Source of the DNA: Candidatus Saccharibacteria bacterium UBA4387
GTDB lineage: Bacteria > Patescibacteriota > Saccharimonadia > Saccharimonadales > Saccharimonadaceae
Assembly (NCBI GenBank): GCA_002391075.1
Contig: DGRN01000010.1
Location: 1-64,000 of the forward strand
Reading direction: 5' to 3'
Length of the DNA stretch: 64,000 nt
Shown: one piece after another, positions 16,907-26,514 of the stretch
Position numbering within the stretch: the first letter of the stretch is position 1
Layout of the letters: each line of letters opens with the position of its first letter
Position numbers and translations under genes: made by a program
Notes under the pieces: model-generated
Databases searched by the model: none
What the model saw: the letters and a program-made list of their open reading frames with translations, nothing else
Told to the model about the DNA's origin: nothing

Positions 16907-19377
16907 CCGCCACCTAGCGAATCTGGCCAACTAAACGTTCCCACAGGCAAAGACGGAGCGTCTTCAGGCGGCATATCGCGCCACGACTCCGGCCTCATCA
17001 AAACTATCGGCACCGGTTTGTCCTCTACCTCGCCAGTCTCCGGATTCAAAACTTTTCGCCTAAAATATTGCGCATGTTTCTTATGCATATCAGATATCTG
17101 CCCCATGCCGCCATATACGAGAATATAACTCGGCTGAATTCGCCCACCAAATACATCCGGATCACCGCTCATCCTACCCAATACTACTTCCGAATAAGTA
17201 TTCCGAAAACTCGCTTCCTGCACAACTTCGTCGACGCTATGCGACTGACGTACCGTCCCAATCCGAATCGCCGCCTCGCCCGCGCCCATCATATATCCGC
17301 CATCATTCGCATTCACCGTCCACAAATCCTCCCCACCAGCAAACTGCACCGATTCTTCTCCCAGCTCCAAGAATCCGTACATCAAAGACCCAGAACTCAC
17401 GGGGCCGGCCATCTTCTGCATCCTCGGCGTCACCACGCTCGTAGAAATATAACTCAGAGGTCGCCCATCCGCATCAGTTTTTCGTATCTCTCTCGAAGTC
17501 GATAATCTATCAAGCCCACCATTCCATTGCTCAGGATGCGTCAATCTGTCTTCATTCGATATCGTTTTCGACTGACTGAACACCCCCACATTCGTCATCA
17601 ATAAAACCGCATCCGAATCGTCGTCAACCTGCATTACCTCAATTTCTTCCCCATTTTCCCCCTGAACGGAACCGACCCTTTCCACGTGCTCAGCAAAATC
17701 CTTCTTAATGCGCTCTTGCATCTCCGCCGTCAACGCTTTCCGCCTCTCGCTCCCCAGTTTTTCAAACATCGTTCTAATCTTTTCCGGCATATCTCCTTTC
17801 GGAAAATCACCCAAACAGCGCCTAATTGCATCGATGTCATCTTGCGGATCTTCATGTTCCTCAAAAACCAAACCCGCCAAGCTCAAGGCCAGCAACTTCT
17901 CGTCATCCGACAATTCATCATATTTTTCGCCAAACTCAAGCCCGCCGACTACTTCCGATTCCAAAACTCCCTCTGCATCTCTAAGTCTCAAATCGAGCTG
18001 CACCTCCATCTTCTTCATCTGCTCGTCGCTCAGATGCAAAACCCCGCAGCTCACCAAATCATACATAATGCGACCGGGCCTCATTCCAACCGTCGCCCTA
18101 CACATATCGCCTCTGGCGTCAGCTATCAATCCCCTGGCCCTGTCTTGATCGCCAAATTCCAGCCTAAGCTCAGCGCTACGCAACGACTTCTCGGTCAAAG
18201 CGCGCAAACTATCTTCGTATCTATCGCCAAAATCCTCCATACTCTGCGGCGAAAAACCAACCTGTGCAAAATCACCCGGTTTATGCAAGCAATACGCCAA
18301 TTTTTCCAACCGCCTATCGCCGGATTCGCACGCCAAAGCTTCCCGCGCCAGCTGCGTCTCCCCAGTCAACATTTCCGTCGCAAACGGATGCAACTCACCA
18401 TTAAACTGATGCAAAAGATCCAAGCCCAACACGAAAGATTTCCGTCTCGCCTTAACCGCATCGATCGCTTTTATCTCGTCCGCCCCCTCCATTGCACGCG
18501 TACTGTTACGCACCCAATCCAACGTAGCTTCATCAAATTGCGCCCGTCTATCTTCCGGAATCGCCCGCAATAAAGCCTCCTTATCATCTTGCTCAAGTTT
18601 CGCCATAATATTTTGCGCATCCAGCACACTCGCGCAATCCGGCGCGTCTACAAAATCTACCGCCTTCTCGACCAGCATATCCCTCGGAAGTATCTCTGCC
18701 GCCACTTTCACTTTCGACACTTCTTCAAACTTCGTGAACGTGTCGTAAATCGCCCCACATTCATCCTTCGGCAAATCTCGCCAATCCGTCCTCAAAAGAT
18801 CCATAACATGCCCCGACTTCAATATGTGCTGCACTCTGTCGCCCGTCTTCTTCACTAACGCTTCATCCGTATTCGCGACGTCCATACCGCTCAGATACTC
18901 CATCACGCTTTCCTTCAGCACCGTTTTCAGACCCAAACCAATATCCATCATAGGCGAAACTCTGTCTCTTCCGACATTCAAAAGCTCCTCCGCCAATCCC
19001 AAACCAGCATCACTTCGCAACACCCTCTTGCAGTTTTCCCGCGACAACAAGTTCAGCCTATTCAGCTTCTCTTCCGCACTCAAATCATCCAGCTCGCCAT
19101 TCTCCAACTGCGCTCGATACTTCTCCGCGCCGCGACTACCGGCCATACCCAAGCTTACCCGCTTAAATACGTTAAACGCTGCCTTTCCAAGCTTTTGCAG
19201 TGAATTCTCGCGCCGTCCCTCCATCTTCTCACTAGTCATCCAGCTGCTATCACTCGAATCAATATTTCCCTTGCCCGCATAGCCTCCCATAAAAATCACA
19301 TCTTTCACTGCCTGCCAAGCGTCTTTCGTCTCTGCCCCGCTCGTCTTCTCGTCCTCAACATGCTCCATCGCGTTCAT
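16888..19377 (-). CDS. Large protein, paralogue of the 14.0-16.4 kb gene
   Basis: 829 aa from ATG 19377, chosen because TGcTATATT ends 6 nt before it (leaderless) and no ribosome site supports an upstream ATG. Collinear with the 813-aa protein throughout; the C-terminal block YISTSVVTP, YGFLELGE, YSEVVLGR, PSYILVYGG and HAQYFRRKVLNPETGE is the best conserved. It has about 30 extra C-terminal residues after PIVLM, Pro-rich, and its last residues (AASAT) and stop are supplied by a tRNA-tail repeat unit, so the original end was probably altered by that insertion. No signal peptide. Function unknown. Confidence 0.85.
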   Translation of the reverse strand: MNAMEHVEDEKTSGAETKDAWQAVKDVIFMGGYAGKGNIDSSDSSWMTSEKMEGRRENSLQKLGKAAFNVFKRVSLGMAGSRGAEKYRAQLENGELDDLSAEEKLNRLNLLSRENCKRVLRSDAGLGLAEELLNVGRDRVSPMMDIGLGLKTVLKESVMEYLSGMDVANTDEALVKKTGDRVQHILKSGHVMDLLRTDWRDLPKDECGAIYDTFTKFEEVSKVKVAAEILPRDMLVEKAVDFVDAPDCASVLDAQNIMAKLEQDDKEALLRAIPEDRRAQFDEATLDWVRNSTRAMEGADEIKAIDAVKARRKSFVLGLDLLHQFNGELHPFATEMLTGETQLAREALACESGDRRLEKLAYCLHKPGDFAQVGFSPQSMEDFGDRYEDSLRALTEKSLRSAELRLEFGDQDRARGLIADARGDMCRATVGMRPGRIMYDLVSCGVLHLSDEQMKKMEVQLDLRLRDAEGVLESEVVGGLEFGEKYDELSDDEKLLALSLAGLVFEEHEDPQDDIDAIRRCLGDFPKGDMPEKIRTMFEKLGSERRKALTAEMQERIKKDFAEHVERVGSVQGENGEEIEVMQVDDDSDAVLLMTNVGVFSQSKTISNEDRLTHPEQWNGGLDRLSTSREIRKTDADGRPLSYISTSVVTPRMQKMAGPVSSGSLMYGFLELGEESVQFAGGEDLWTVNANDGGYMMGAGEAAIRIGTVRQSHSVDEVVQEASFRNTYSEVVLGRMSGDPDVFGGRIQPSYILVYGGMGQISDMHKKHAQYFRRKVLNPETGEVEDKPVPIVLMRPESWRDMPPEDAPSLPVGTFSWPDSLGGGAASAT

Positions 19378-19403
19378 GTTTATAATATAGCAAACAAAAC
19401 ATC

Positions 19404-19455
19404 TTGACGCCACAAAACGCTCATGTTAATATCCACTTAAGAAGGTCAAAATAAA
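19404..19455 (+). promoter_or_regulatory. Promoter and conserved leader of a surface-protein gene
   Basis: TTGACG (19404-19409), 17-bp spacer containing GCTCATG, -10 TAATAT (19427-19432), then AAGGTCAAAATAAA (19442-19455). The same elements precede the surface protein at 38.9 kb. Confidence 0.7.
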
Positions 19456-19485
19456 TACAGACAAATCTATGGGAGAGATTTTGCT

Positions 19486-21444
19486 ATGAACAAAAAACTC
19501 GCTTTCGCAGGCAAAGCATTAATTGCCGCTATCTGCGCTATAGGCTTAGCGCAAACTACAACCACTCCGGTCAGCGCCATCGACCATAACTTCATGCCAA
19601 CCTGGTCATCCGCCAGCGAATACGAAGGCGACGATTCATTCTATAAACTAATCCCAACTAGCGACGGCGGCTATTTCGCAGCCGGCTCATCAAACTGCAA
19701 TGGAGGTTTCTCCTGTCCTTATGCCCAAAAATTCGACGCCAACGGCAACAAAGTCCCATCCCAAACCGTCAATGCCCCATTCTTCCAAGCAAATTTCGCT
19801 CTTCAGGACATTGTCGAAACAGATAACGCATATATATTCATCATATCCGGACAGGAAGGTTACCAGATGGGCACATTCGTTACTGCTTTCCCAAAAGATT
19901 TTGACGTTGCGTCAGAAAACACCCAGCCTTTCTTTCAATACTGGGCCAACGATGGCTACGCATTCGACGCAGTCCTCAACCCTATCAACAACACTACCTA
20001 CATCTATGGCTTGACCACGCCATACAACACTCAATCCACTGGTTCTTTCATCACTATCATCGATAATACAGGCGTAGACGAACCTATAAATCATTACCCA
20101 ACCGACTACTACACCATCATGGCCGCCGCCGCCGATAATAACACCTTCTACGTCGCCGGCATCGGCTCTGACAGCTTCGCCTCTGTTTCCGCCTTCCGCG
20201 GCAAAAACGCCAATCCGGCCTGGACCCTCAAAGTAGCCCCCAACGCCATCTTCTATAACATCACCAAATCCGGCAACAACATCTTCGCAGTTGGCGAAAC
20301 CGCCGACGGCAAAGCCCTTATCGCCAAAATCGAAGCCACTAGCAGCAGCGCCAGATTACTCTGGGTCAAGACCTACGACCCAAGCGAATACATCGACGTT
20401 TTCTACTCCGCAACCATCAAAGGCAACTCCATTGTCGCCGTCGGACGCAGCTTCGTCAATCAAAATCCATCCGAATTCTTCCCAAGCATCATCCAAAATA
20501 GCAACGGCGCCACCTCTAGTGGCATCGTCGTAGAGTTCGACCAAAAAGGCAACCTCGTTTCCGAAACCGCAATCGCTGGCGATGACGTCGCCTTCACCGA
20601 CTCCTCCAACGCCTACAACCAACTCGTCGTAACTGGCGGCGGCAAATCCGCCAACTCCAACCTCCTCAAACTCAACGGTTCAAACTACGACGGTTTCCTT
20701 CTCAACCTCGAAAAAACCACCTCTCTCAACATTTCCTTTAACATTTCTGGCAAAGCCCCATCCGGCCGTACCAACCCAATCGACACTATCTATGTCTGGG
20801 AAAATAACGAATTCTATTACTACGACAACGGCGAAAAACGCCCGCTCAGCGACTTCACCAAAGCCGCCGCTGCTGGCGAATTCACCCTCGACGGTTTCTA
20901 CACCGACGCAGCCAGAACCAAAAAACTCGACCTCAGTCAAAAACCAGAAAGCGACCTCACTCTCTACGCCGCTTGGACTCGCACCGTCACCTTCGACGAG
21001 CGCTATCTCTGCAACTACAACGGCAATATCATTACCTGCGAAGACAACAACACCCCGTCCGTCACCGCCGAAGAAAGCACCGAACTTCAACCATTCTTCC
21101 CAGAAGATTTCGCTCCATCTGAAACCCCAGGCGAATGGACCATCGAAGGCGACGCCGCCACCATTGACCAAAACGGCAAACTCACTGCCCTCCAGGCCGG
21201 CGAAGTCTACGCAGTCTATCGCACCACCGACGCCGACGGCACCACCACCTACGAATACCGCGTTAAAATCACAATCACCGAAAAACCCGAAACCCCACAA
21301 GAATCCGGCAGCTCCGACAGCGCATCGCCAGAATCGCCGAAAAACCCAAACACTCTCGACAGCCTCAGTACTATTCTCCTCATTTCCGGCACCTCCGCCG
21401 CCGTTCTCGGCCTCTGTATTATCTACAGGCGCCACATCCACTAA
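19486..21444 (+). CDS. Secreted surface protein with PNT-type C-terminal anchor
   Basis: 652 aa. Signal peptide (basic start, hydrophobic core, cleavage likely after PVSA, about residue 31). Residues 40-420 show spaced motifs of a beta-propeller-like extracellular domain (SDGGYFAAGSSNC, FDANGN, FDQKGN). Then an InlB/Listeria-Bacteroides-like repeat (LDGFYTDAARTKKLDL...LTLYAAW) and an Ig-like Glu/Pro-rich stretch. The C-terminus has NPNTLDS, a hydrophobic helix and a basic tail (YRRHIH), the layout of cell-wall sorting signals although it is not LPXTG. Leader sequence shared with the 38.9-kb surface gene. Probably displayed on the cell surface. Confidence 0.85.
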   Translation: MNKKLAFAGKALIAAICAIGLAQTTTTPVSAIDHNFMPTWSSASEYEGDDSFYKLIPTSDGGYFAAGSSNCNGGFSCPYAQKFDANGNKVPSQTVNAPFFQANFALQDIVETDNAYIFIISGQEGYQMGTFVTAFPKDFDVASENTQPFFQYWANDGYAFDAVLNPINNTTYIYGLTTPYNTQSTGSFITIIDNTGVDEPINHYPTDYYTIMAAAADNNTFYVAGIGSDSFASVSAFRGKNANPAWTLKVAPNAIFYNITKSGNNIFAVGETADGKALIAKIEATSSSARLLWVKTYDPSEYIDVFYSATIKGNSIVAVGRSFVNQNPSEFFPSIIQNSNGATSSGIVVEFDQKGNLVSETAIAGDDVAFTDSSNAYNQLVVTGGGKSANSNLLKLNGSNYDGFLLNLEKTTSLNISFNISGKAPSGRTNPIDTIYVWENNEFYYYDNGEKRPLSDFTKAAAAGEFTLDGFYTDAARTKKLDLSQKPESDLTLYAAWTRTVTFDERYLCNYNGNIITCEDNNTPSVTAEESTELQPFFPEDFAPSETPGEWTIEGDAATIDQNGKLTALQAGEVYAVYRTTDADGTTTYEYRVKITITEKPETPQESGSSDSASPESPKNPNTLDSLSTILLISGTSAAVLGLCIIYRRHIH

Positions 21445-21455
21445 TCTGCCACACG

Positions 21456-21481
21456 CCGCCCTCCCCGCGAGGGCGGTTTTT
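21456..21481 (+). terminator. Rho-independent terminator
   Basis: CCGCCCTC/GAGGGCGG stem then T run. Confidence 0.85.
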
Positions 21482-21488
21482 CTATCTA

Positions 21489-21517
21489 TTGACTTTTCCC
21501 AAAATGTATGATACAAT
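21489..21517 (+). promoter_or_regulatory. Canonical promoter
   Basis: TTGACT (21489-21494), 17 bp, TGaTACAAT (hexamer 21512-21517). Confidence 0.8.
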
Positions 21518-21525
21518 AAATAAAT

Positions 21526-21552
21526 GCACCTGCTTTTCTGGTGCTCTGCACC
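21526..21552 (+). promoter_or_regulatory. Alternative-hairpin leader (attenuator-like)
   Basis: GCACC (21526-21530), GGTGC (21540-21544) and GCACC (21548-21552): the middle segment can pair with either neighbour, giving two exclusive hairpins in the leader of the 21.6-kb gene. No T run follows, so control of translation would be more likely than termination. Confidence 0.4.
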
Positions 21553-21591
21553 TTAAAACAGGAAAATCTATCATACCAGGAGGTAATCCCT

Positions 21592-22053
21592 ATGGACAAT
21601 CGCAACAGCAACCACCAGACCGTCATCGACCAGGACGGATTCCCTTACGAATTCCGCCCCGAAGCCTGCAACTTCCGCGGCGAAAGCCTCGGCAGCGCAG
21701 TCGAACCCGAGCATGCCAAACTCGAGCGCCCCGAATCCGATTTCTATGTCAGAATGGCTCTCGACCGCGGCAGCGAGCACGAACAGGCCGTCCGTTATCA
21801 TCTGGAGCAGTTGCTCCAACGCTTCACCGGTCGCGTCACCGACGAAACCGGCAAAAGCCGCCCCGCCGTTGAGTTTACAGTTCGACACGCCATCTTGCGG
21901 CGCCCCCAGCAGTCCAAAGTCGAATCCCGCGGCAGCGCCGGCGGTCGCCTGATCGAATACATCTTCAGGTACAACAACGACGGCCTTGCCAAAGCCCGCC
22001 GCATCCTCTGCGGCATCCACAACACACCCGGCCTCAGCGCCGAATTCATCTAA
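21592..22053 (+). CDS. Orphan cytosolic protein, unknown function
   Basis: 153 aa from ATG 21592, preceded by CAGGAGGT 8 nt upstream. No signal peptide, membrane helix or recognised family. The sequence is hydrophilic with an Arg/Glu-rich middle (RYHLEQLLQRFTGRVTDETG) and a GSAGGRLIEYIFRY segment. CAG and GAG codons are common, unlike neighbouring genes. Own promoter, structured leader and terminator: one of the orphan single-gene units. Confidence 0.78.
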   Translation: MDNRNSNHQTVIDQDGFPYEFRPEACNFRGESLGSAVEPEHAKLERPESDFYVRMALDRGSEHEQAVRYHLEQLLQRFTGRVTDETGKSRPAVEFTVRHAILRRPQQSKVESRGSAGGRLIEYIFRYNNDGLAKARRILCGIHNTPGLSAEFI

Positions 22054-22102
22054 TCAACACCGTGTTCTGCTATCCCGTCTGATTTTCCTTGTTTTTATTT
22101 TC

Positions 22103-22127
22103 GCCCCGTCTCCACGGGGCATTTTTC
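22103..22127 (+). terminator. Rho-independent terminator
   Basis: GCCCCGT-CTCC-ACGGGGC then ATTTTT. Confidence 0.85.
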
Positions 22128-22158
22128 TTTTCACACAAATTATTGTATAATATCAAAC

Positions 22159-23181
22159 ATGCTAGTCTCAGACTTTTCTTACAATCTACCCGACGAAAAC
22201 ATCGCCAGCGAACCGCCAAAAATCCGCGGCACCACTCGCCTGCTCGCCCTAAATCGCCAAACCGGCGCCATCACCGACAGCAAATACGCCCAGCTCGCCG
22301 ACTTTCTCGAACCAGGCGATCTCATTATCCTCAACGACACTCGCGTCATGCGCAGTCGCGTCTTCACGGAATTGCCTGACGGCCGCCCGCGCGAACTCGT
22401 CGTCCTCGAACGCCACGATTTCGAACTCGACCACGTCATGTACCGCGGCAAGCTACACGACGGCGACCTACTCACTGTCATCAATCACGAAACCGGCGAA
22501 AAGACCAACACCGTCATCAAAATCCAAAAAATCCTCGGCAACGGCATCGCTATCACCGCCTGCGAAACCCCACTCGACCAAGTCGCCGAACAATTCGGCA
22601 ACGTTCCGCTCCCGCCATACATGCATCGCGACGCCACCAAAGCCGACATCGAACGCTACCAAACCGTCTGGGCCAAAGAAAACGGCTCCGCCGCCGCTCC
22701 AACCGCCAGCCTCAACATGACCGCCGACCTCATCAAAAAACTCCAAGCCAAAGGCATCCAAGTTCAATATCTCACCCTACACGTCGGCCTCGGTACCTTC
22801 CTCCCGATCCGCAGCGACAACGTCGAAGAGCACCACATGCACTCCGAATGGTTCCACATCCCAGCCGAAACTATCACCGCCATCGAGCAAACCAAAGCCG
22901 CCGGCCACCACGTCATCGCCGTCGGCACCACCGTCACGCGCACTCTCGAATTCTGGGGCAAAACCGGCAAAACCGAAGGCGAAGACGACATTTTTATTTA
23001 TCCAGGCTTCCAATTCCAAGTCATCGACGCTCTCGTCACTAACTTCCACGCCCCAAAATCCACCGTCCTCATGCTCACTGCCGCCTTCGCCGGCTGGAAA
23101 AACCTCAAACCCGCCTACGACCACGCTGTCGCAACCGGCTACAAACTCCTCAGCTACGGCGACTCCATGTTTATCTATTAG
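22159..23181 (+). CDS. queA: S-adenosylmethionine:tRNA ribosyltransferase-isomerase
   Basis: Transfers and isomerises the ribosyl group of SAM onto 7-aminomethyl-7-deazaguanine in tRNA, giving epoxyqueuosine. 340 aa, usual length. Visible: N-terminal SDFSYNLPDENIA, LIILNDTRVMRSR, PLPPYMHR, AAPTASLNMT, LHVGLGTFLPIRSDNVEEHHMHSEW, LVTNFHAPKSTVLML and C-terminal YGDSMFIY, all hallmark QueA blocks. TATAAT (22146-22151) ends 7 nt before the ATG, no Shine-Dalgarno: leaderless. tgt follows after an inserted minus-strand gene. No preQ1 synthesis genes are in the window. Confidence 0.97.
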   Translation: MLVSDFSYNLPDENIASEPPKIRGTTRLLALNRQTGAITDSKYAQLADFLEPGDLIILNDTRVMRSRVFTELPDGRPRELVVLERHDFELDHVMYRGKLHDGDLLTVINHETGEKTNTVIKIQKILGNGIAITACETPLDQVAEQFGNVPLPPYMHRDATKADIERYQTVWAKENGSAAAPTASLNMTADLIKKLQAKGIQVQYLTLHVGLGTFLPIRSDNVEEHHMHSEWFHIPAETITAIEQTKAAGHHVIAVGTTVTRTLEFWGKTGKTEGEDDIFIYPGFQFQVIDALVTNFHAPKSTVLMLTAAFAGWKNLKPAYDHAVATGYKLLSYGDSMFIY

Positions 23182-23193
23182 CCAAAAACCCAA

Positions 23194-23226
23194 GAAAAAC
23201 CCGCCCCATTACAGGGCGGGTATTTG
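23194..23226. terminator. Bidirectional terminator between queA and a converging gene
   Basis: ACCCGCCC/GGGCGGGT stem; on the minus strand it ends in a T run. Confidence 0.75.
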
Positions 23227-23233
23227 AGCGGAG

Positions 23234-23605
23234 TCAGGTTCTAGCGCAATTCGCGCAATTTCCGCTGCCGAGCAGTGCAGCCTGCGGGCATTCGTCACAT
23301 CTTCCCGCATAGCGCGGCACGCCATACATGGCAGCCAGCTTATCCCGATACTCCTCAGCCTCTTTCTTTGCCGCTTCCAGCCGTTCCATGACGCCGTCTC
23401 GCAGATTTGCTTTCTGCTCATCGGTCAGAGGCTGCAGAAATTCTTCCACGTTTGCGATAATCGTCGCATAGTGGCGCTCGATCGCCTTCGTGTTATCGCC
23501 GCCGAAGCAGTAGCCGGCAGTCAACAGCGAAGTGATATTCGAGATTCTTTCTTCATCGGTCCTAGGATCCAAGACCTGATTCCTCAAATTGTCCACAAAG
23601 TTCAT
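23234..23605 (-). CDS. Orphan small protein with Cys-pair zinc-finger-like tail
   Basis: 123 aa from ATG 23605, preceded by AAAGGAGG about 8 nt upstream. Residues 1-95 look all-helical (NLRNQVLDPRTDEERISNI, then a coiled segment EEYRDKLAAM); the tail CDECPQ...GNCANC has two CxxC pairs, consistent with a small treble-clef or zinc ribbon. No family recognised. Its promoter on the minus strand has TTGACT, 17 bp, TGaTATAAT. Inserted between queA and tgt in opposite orientation, with codon use (CAG, AAG, CTG) unlike both. An orphan-class unit. Confidence 0.78.
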   Translation of the reverse strand: MNFVDNLRNQVLDPRTDEERISNITSLLTAGYCFGGDNTKAIERHYATIIANVEEFLQPLTDEQKANLRDGVMERLEAAKKEAEEYRDKLAAMYGVPRYAGRCDECPQAALLGSGNCANCART

Positions 23606-23726
23606 ACAGAACCCCTCCTTTAGTCGTGAACGGATAAGATGTGCGACGCGCAAGCTGCGCATACCTTTCTATTATATCACAGATTACCAGAAAAGTCAAT
23701 CCAACCCCATCGACAACAAGCTATGA

Positions 23727-24869
<1,143 letters not shown>

Positions 24870-24879
24870 CCAGGATAAC

Positions 24880-24906
24880 AGCTCCTCTCTCAGAGAGGGG
24901 CTTTCT
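24880..24906 (+). terminator. Probable terminator after tgt
   Basis: AGCTCCTCTCT/AGAGAGGGGCT stem followed by a short, interrupted T run. Confidence 0.6.
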
Positions 24907-24933
24907 CCTCCTCAATTGTGCTATACTAAAACC

Positions 24934-26169
24934 ATGAGCACCGTAAATCACAAAATCGAAGTCGACACCAAAACTTTTATCCGTTTCTGGCTAGTAATCC
25001 TAGGTTTTGCTGCCGCCGGCTTCATCTTCTTTAAGGCTATGACCGGCCTCTTCATTCTCGGCGCCGCCCTCTTTCTCGCCATCGCGCTCTCGCCACTCGT
25101 CAACAAACTCGCCGACATCATCCCGGGCGAAAGCCGCAAACTGCCCATCGCTCTCTCCTATCTCATCGTTGTCGGTTTTCTCGTCGCCTTTGTCGCCATA
25201 GTCGCGCCAGTCGTCGTCGACCAATCCATCAAATTCGCCAAAAACCTGCCCACCATCGTCAACAACACCCCTCTAAACAGCGCCGCCCTCAACGACTTCG
25301 GCCAAAACCTCGGCATCCACGATCTCCGCGGCCAAATCGTCAATTCTATCCAAAAATACTCCACCGAGTTCGCCAATAACCTCGGCAATCACCTCATGAC
25401 TTCCATCGGCGCATTCGGCGACTTCATCTCCAAACTCATCCTCATTCTTGTCCTCGCGCTCTTCATCCTCATTGAAGGTCCCGACATCCTCCACCAGTTC
25501 TGGAGCAACTTCCGCACTAATAACCGCGTCATGCGCGCCAAACACATTTTCGAACGCATGAGCAAAGTCATCACCAAATACGTCTCCAACGCCATCATGG
25601 TCGCACTCATTAATGCATCCGCCACCGCCTGTACGGTCTTCATTCTGTCGCTCATCTTCAAATTCTCCGCCGACCTCGCTCTGCCTTTCGGCCTTATCAC
25701 TGGCGCCTTCAGCCTTATCCCAATGTTCGGCTCCATCATCGGCGGCGCACTTGTCGCTGTCCTGCTCGCCTTCAACACCATTCCCGCCGGCATCGCCTTC
25801 TTCGTATACACTATCATTTATTTGCAAATCGAATCCAACTTCATTTCGCCCAAAATCCAAGGCAAAGGCCTCCAGCTGCCCGCTCTCGTCATTCTTTCTT
25901 CCGTCACTCTCGGCGTCTATACTTTCGGCCTAGTCGGCGCCATCATTTCCATTCCTATCGCCGGCTGCATCAAAGTCCTACTCGAAGAATACGGCGACGG
26001 CTTCCTTCCGACCGAACACAAAAAACGCACCCGCCGCAAAGTCCAGTACTTCCTGCCCATCCATCGCCAAACCACCGCCAAAGACATCCAAACCAGCACC
26101 GACCAGCTCAACGAAGCCGTTCAATACATGACCACCACTCCATCAGACCCCACCAAGCCCAAAAAATAA
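24934..26169 (+). CDS. AI-2E family transporter (PerM/TqsA-like permease)
   Basis: 411 aa from ATG 24934; TGcTATACT ends 6 nt before it. Several membrane helices in the order typical of this family: two at the N-terminus, one after about residue 70, a long extracytoplasmic stretch (residues 90-150), then a helical cluster to residue 360. The segment FGLITGAFSLIPMFGSIIGG...IESNFISPKIQGKGLQLPALVILSS resembles the diagnostic block (IPxxGxxIG...NxxxPxxxGxxxxLxP). Members export or transport small molecules; some are Na+/H+ antiporters, so the substrate is open. C-terminal tail is basic and cytosolic. Confidence 0.9.
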   Translation: MSTVNHKIEVDTKTFIRFWLVILGFAAAGFIFFKAMTGLFILGAALFLAIALSPLVNKLADIIPGESRKLPIALSYLIVVGFLVAFVAIVAPVVVDQSIKFAKNLPTIVNNTPLNSAALNDFGQNLGIHDLRGQIVNSIQKYSTEFANNLGNHLMTSIGAFGDFISKLILILVLALFILIEGPDILHQFWSNFRTNNRVMRAKHIFERMSKVITKYVSNAIMVALINASATACTVFILSLIFKFSADLALPFGLITGAFSLIPMFGSIIGGALVAVLLAFNTIPAGIAFFVYTIIYLQIESNFISPKIQGKGLQLPALVILSSVTLGVYTFGLVGAIISIPIAGCIKVLLEEYGDGFLPTEHKKRTRRKVQYFLPIHRQTTAKDIQTSTDQLNEAVQYMTTTPSDPTKPKK

Positions 26170-26205
26170 ACCCCATCGTTCAAACATAACTTCGCAGCCT
26201 ATTTA

Positions 26206-26230
26206 CCCCGCGCCAAGGCGGGGATTTTTC
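26206..26230 (+). terminator. Terminator of the AI-2E-type gene
   Basis: CCCCGC/GCGGGG stem then ATTTTT. Confidence 0.75.
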
Positions 26231-26464
26231 TCACCGCACACAGCGCGCAAACTACACCACCATCTCCGTCATCACATAGCCAATCTACAAAACCGACCAG
26301 CAAACCATAGCCACCAAGTCAGCGAGTCAGCCCTCTCAACCAAACCACCAAAACCAACGAACATCAACACTCAGTCGTCAGTTCGCAGCACGAACACCAA
26401 AACTCAGCCGTCAGCTCGCAGCACGAACGCCCATCGCCCCATCCGACACCGACATCGCCGCGCA
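26231..26464. other. Non-coding stretch with short direct repeats
   Basis: No supported gene. C/A-rich sequence with a 29-bp imperfect direct repeat at 33-bp spacing (26369-26397 and 26402-26430, core TCGCAGCACGAAC). It may be decayed coding or spacer sequence between two converging genes. Confidence 0.5.
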
Positions 26465-26500
26465 CAAAAAGACACCCGCCATCACATAGCAGGTGTCTCG
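26465..26500 (-). terminator. Terminator of the giant surface protein gene
   Basis: On the minus strand GACACC/GGTGTC stem followed by five T. Confidence 0.8.
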
Positions 26501-26514
26501 TTATTGACCGCAAT

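Noticed and set aside
9914..19377. ADP-ribosyltransferase assignment for the STS-containing proteins
   Set aside because: A single STS-like step is present but no convincing preceding Arg or following ExE motif could be placed.
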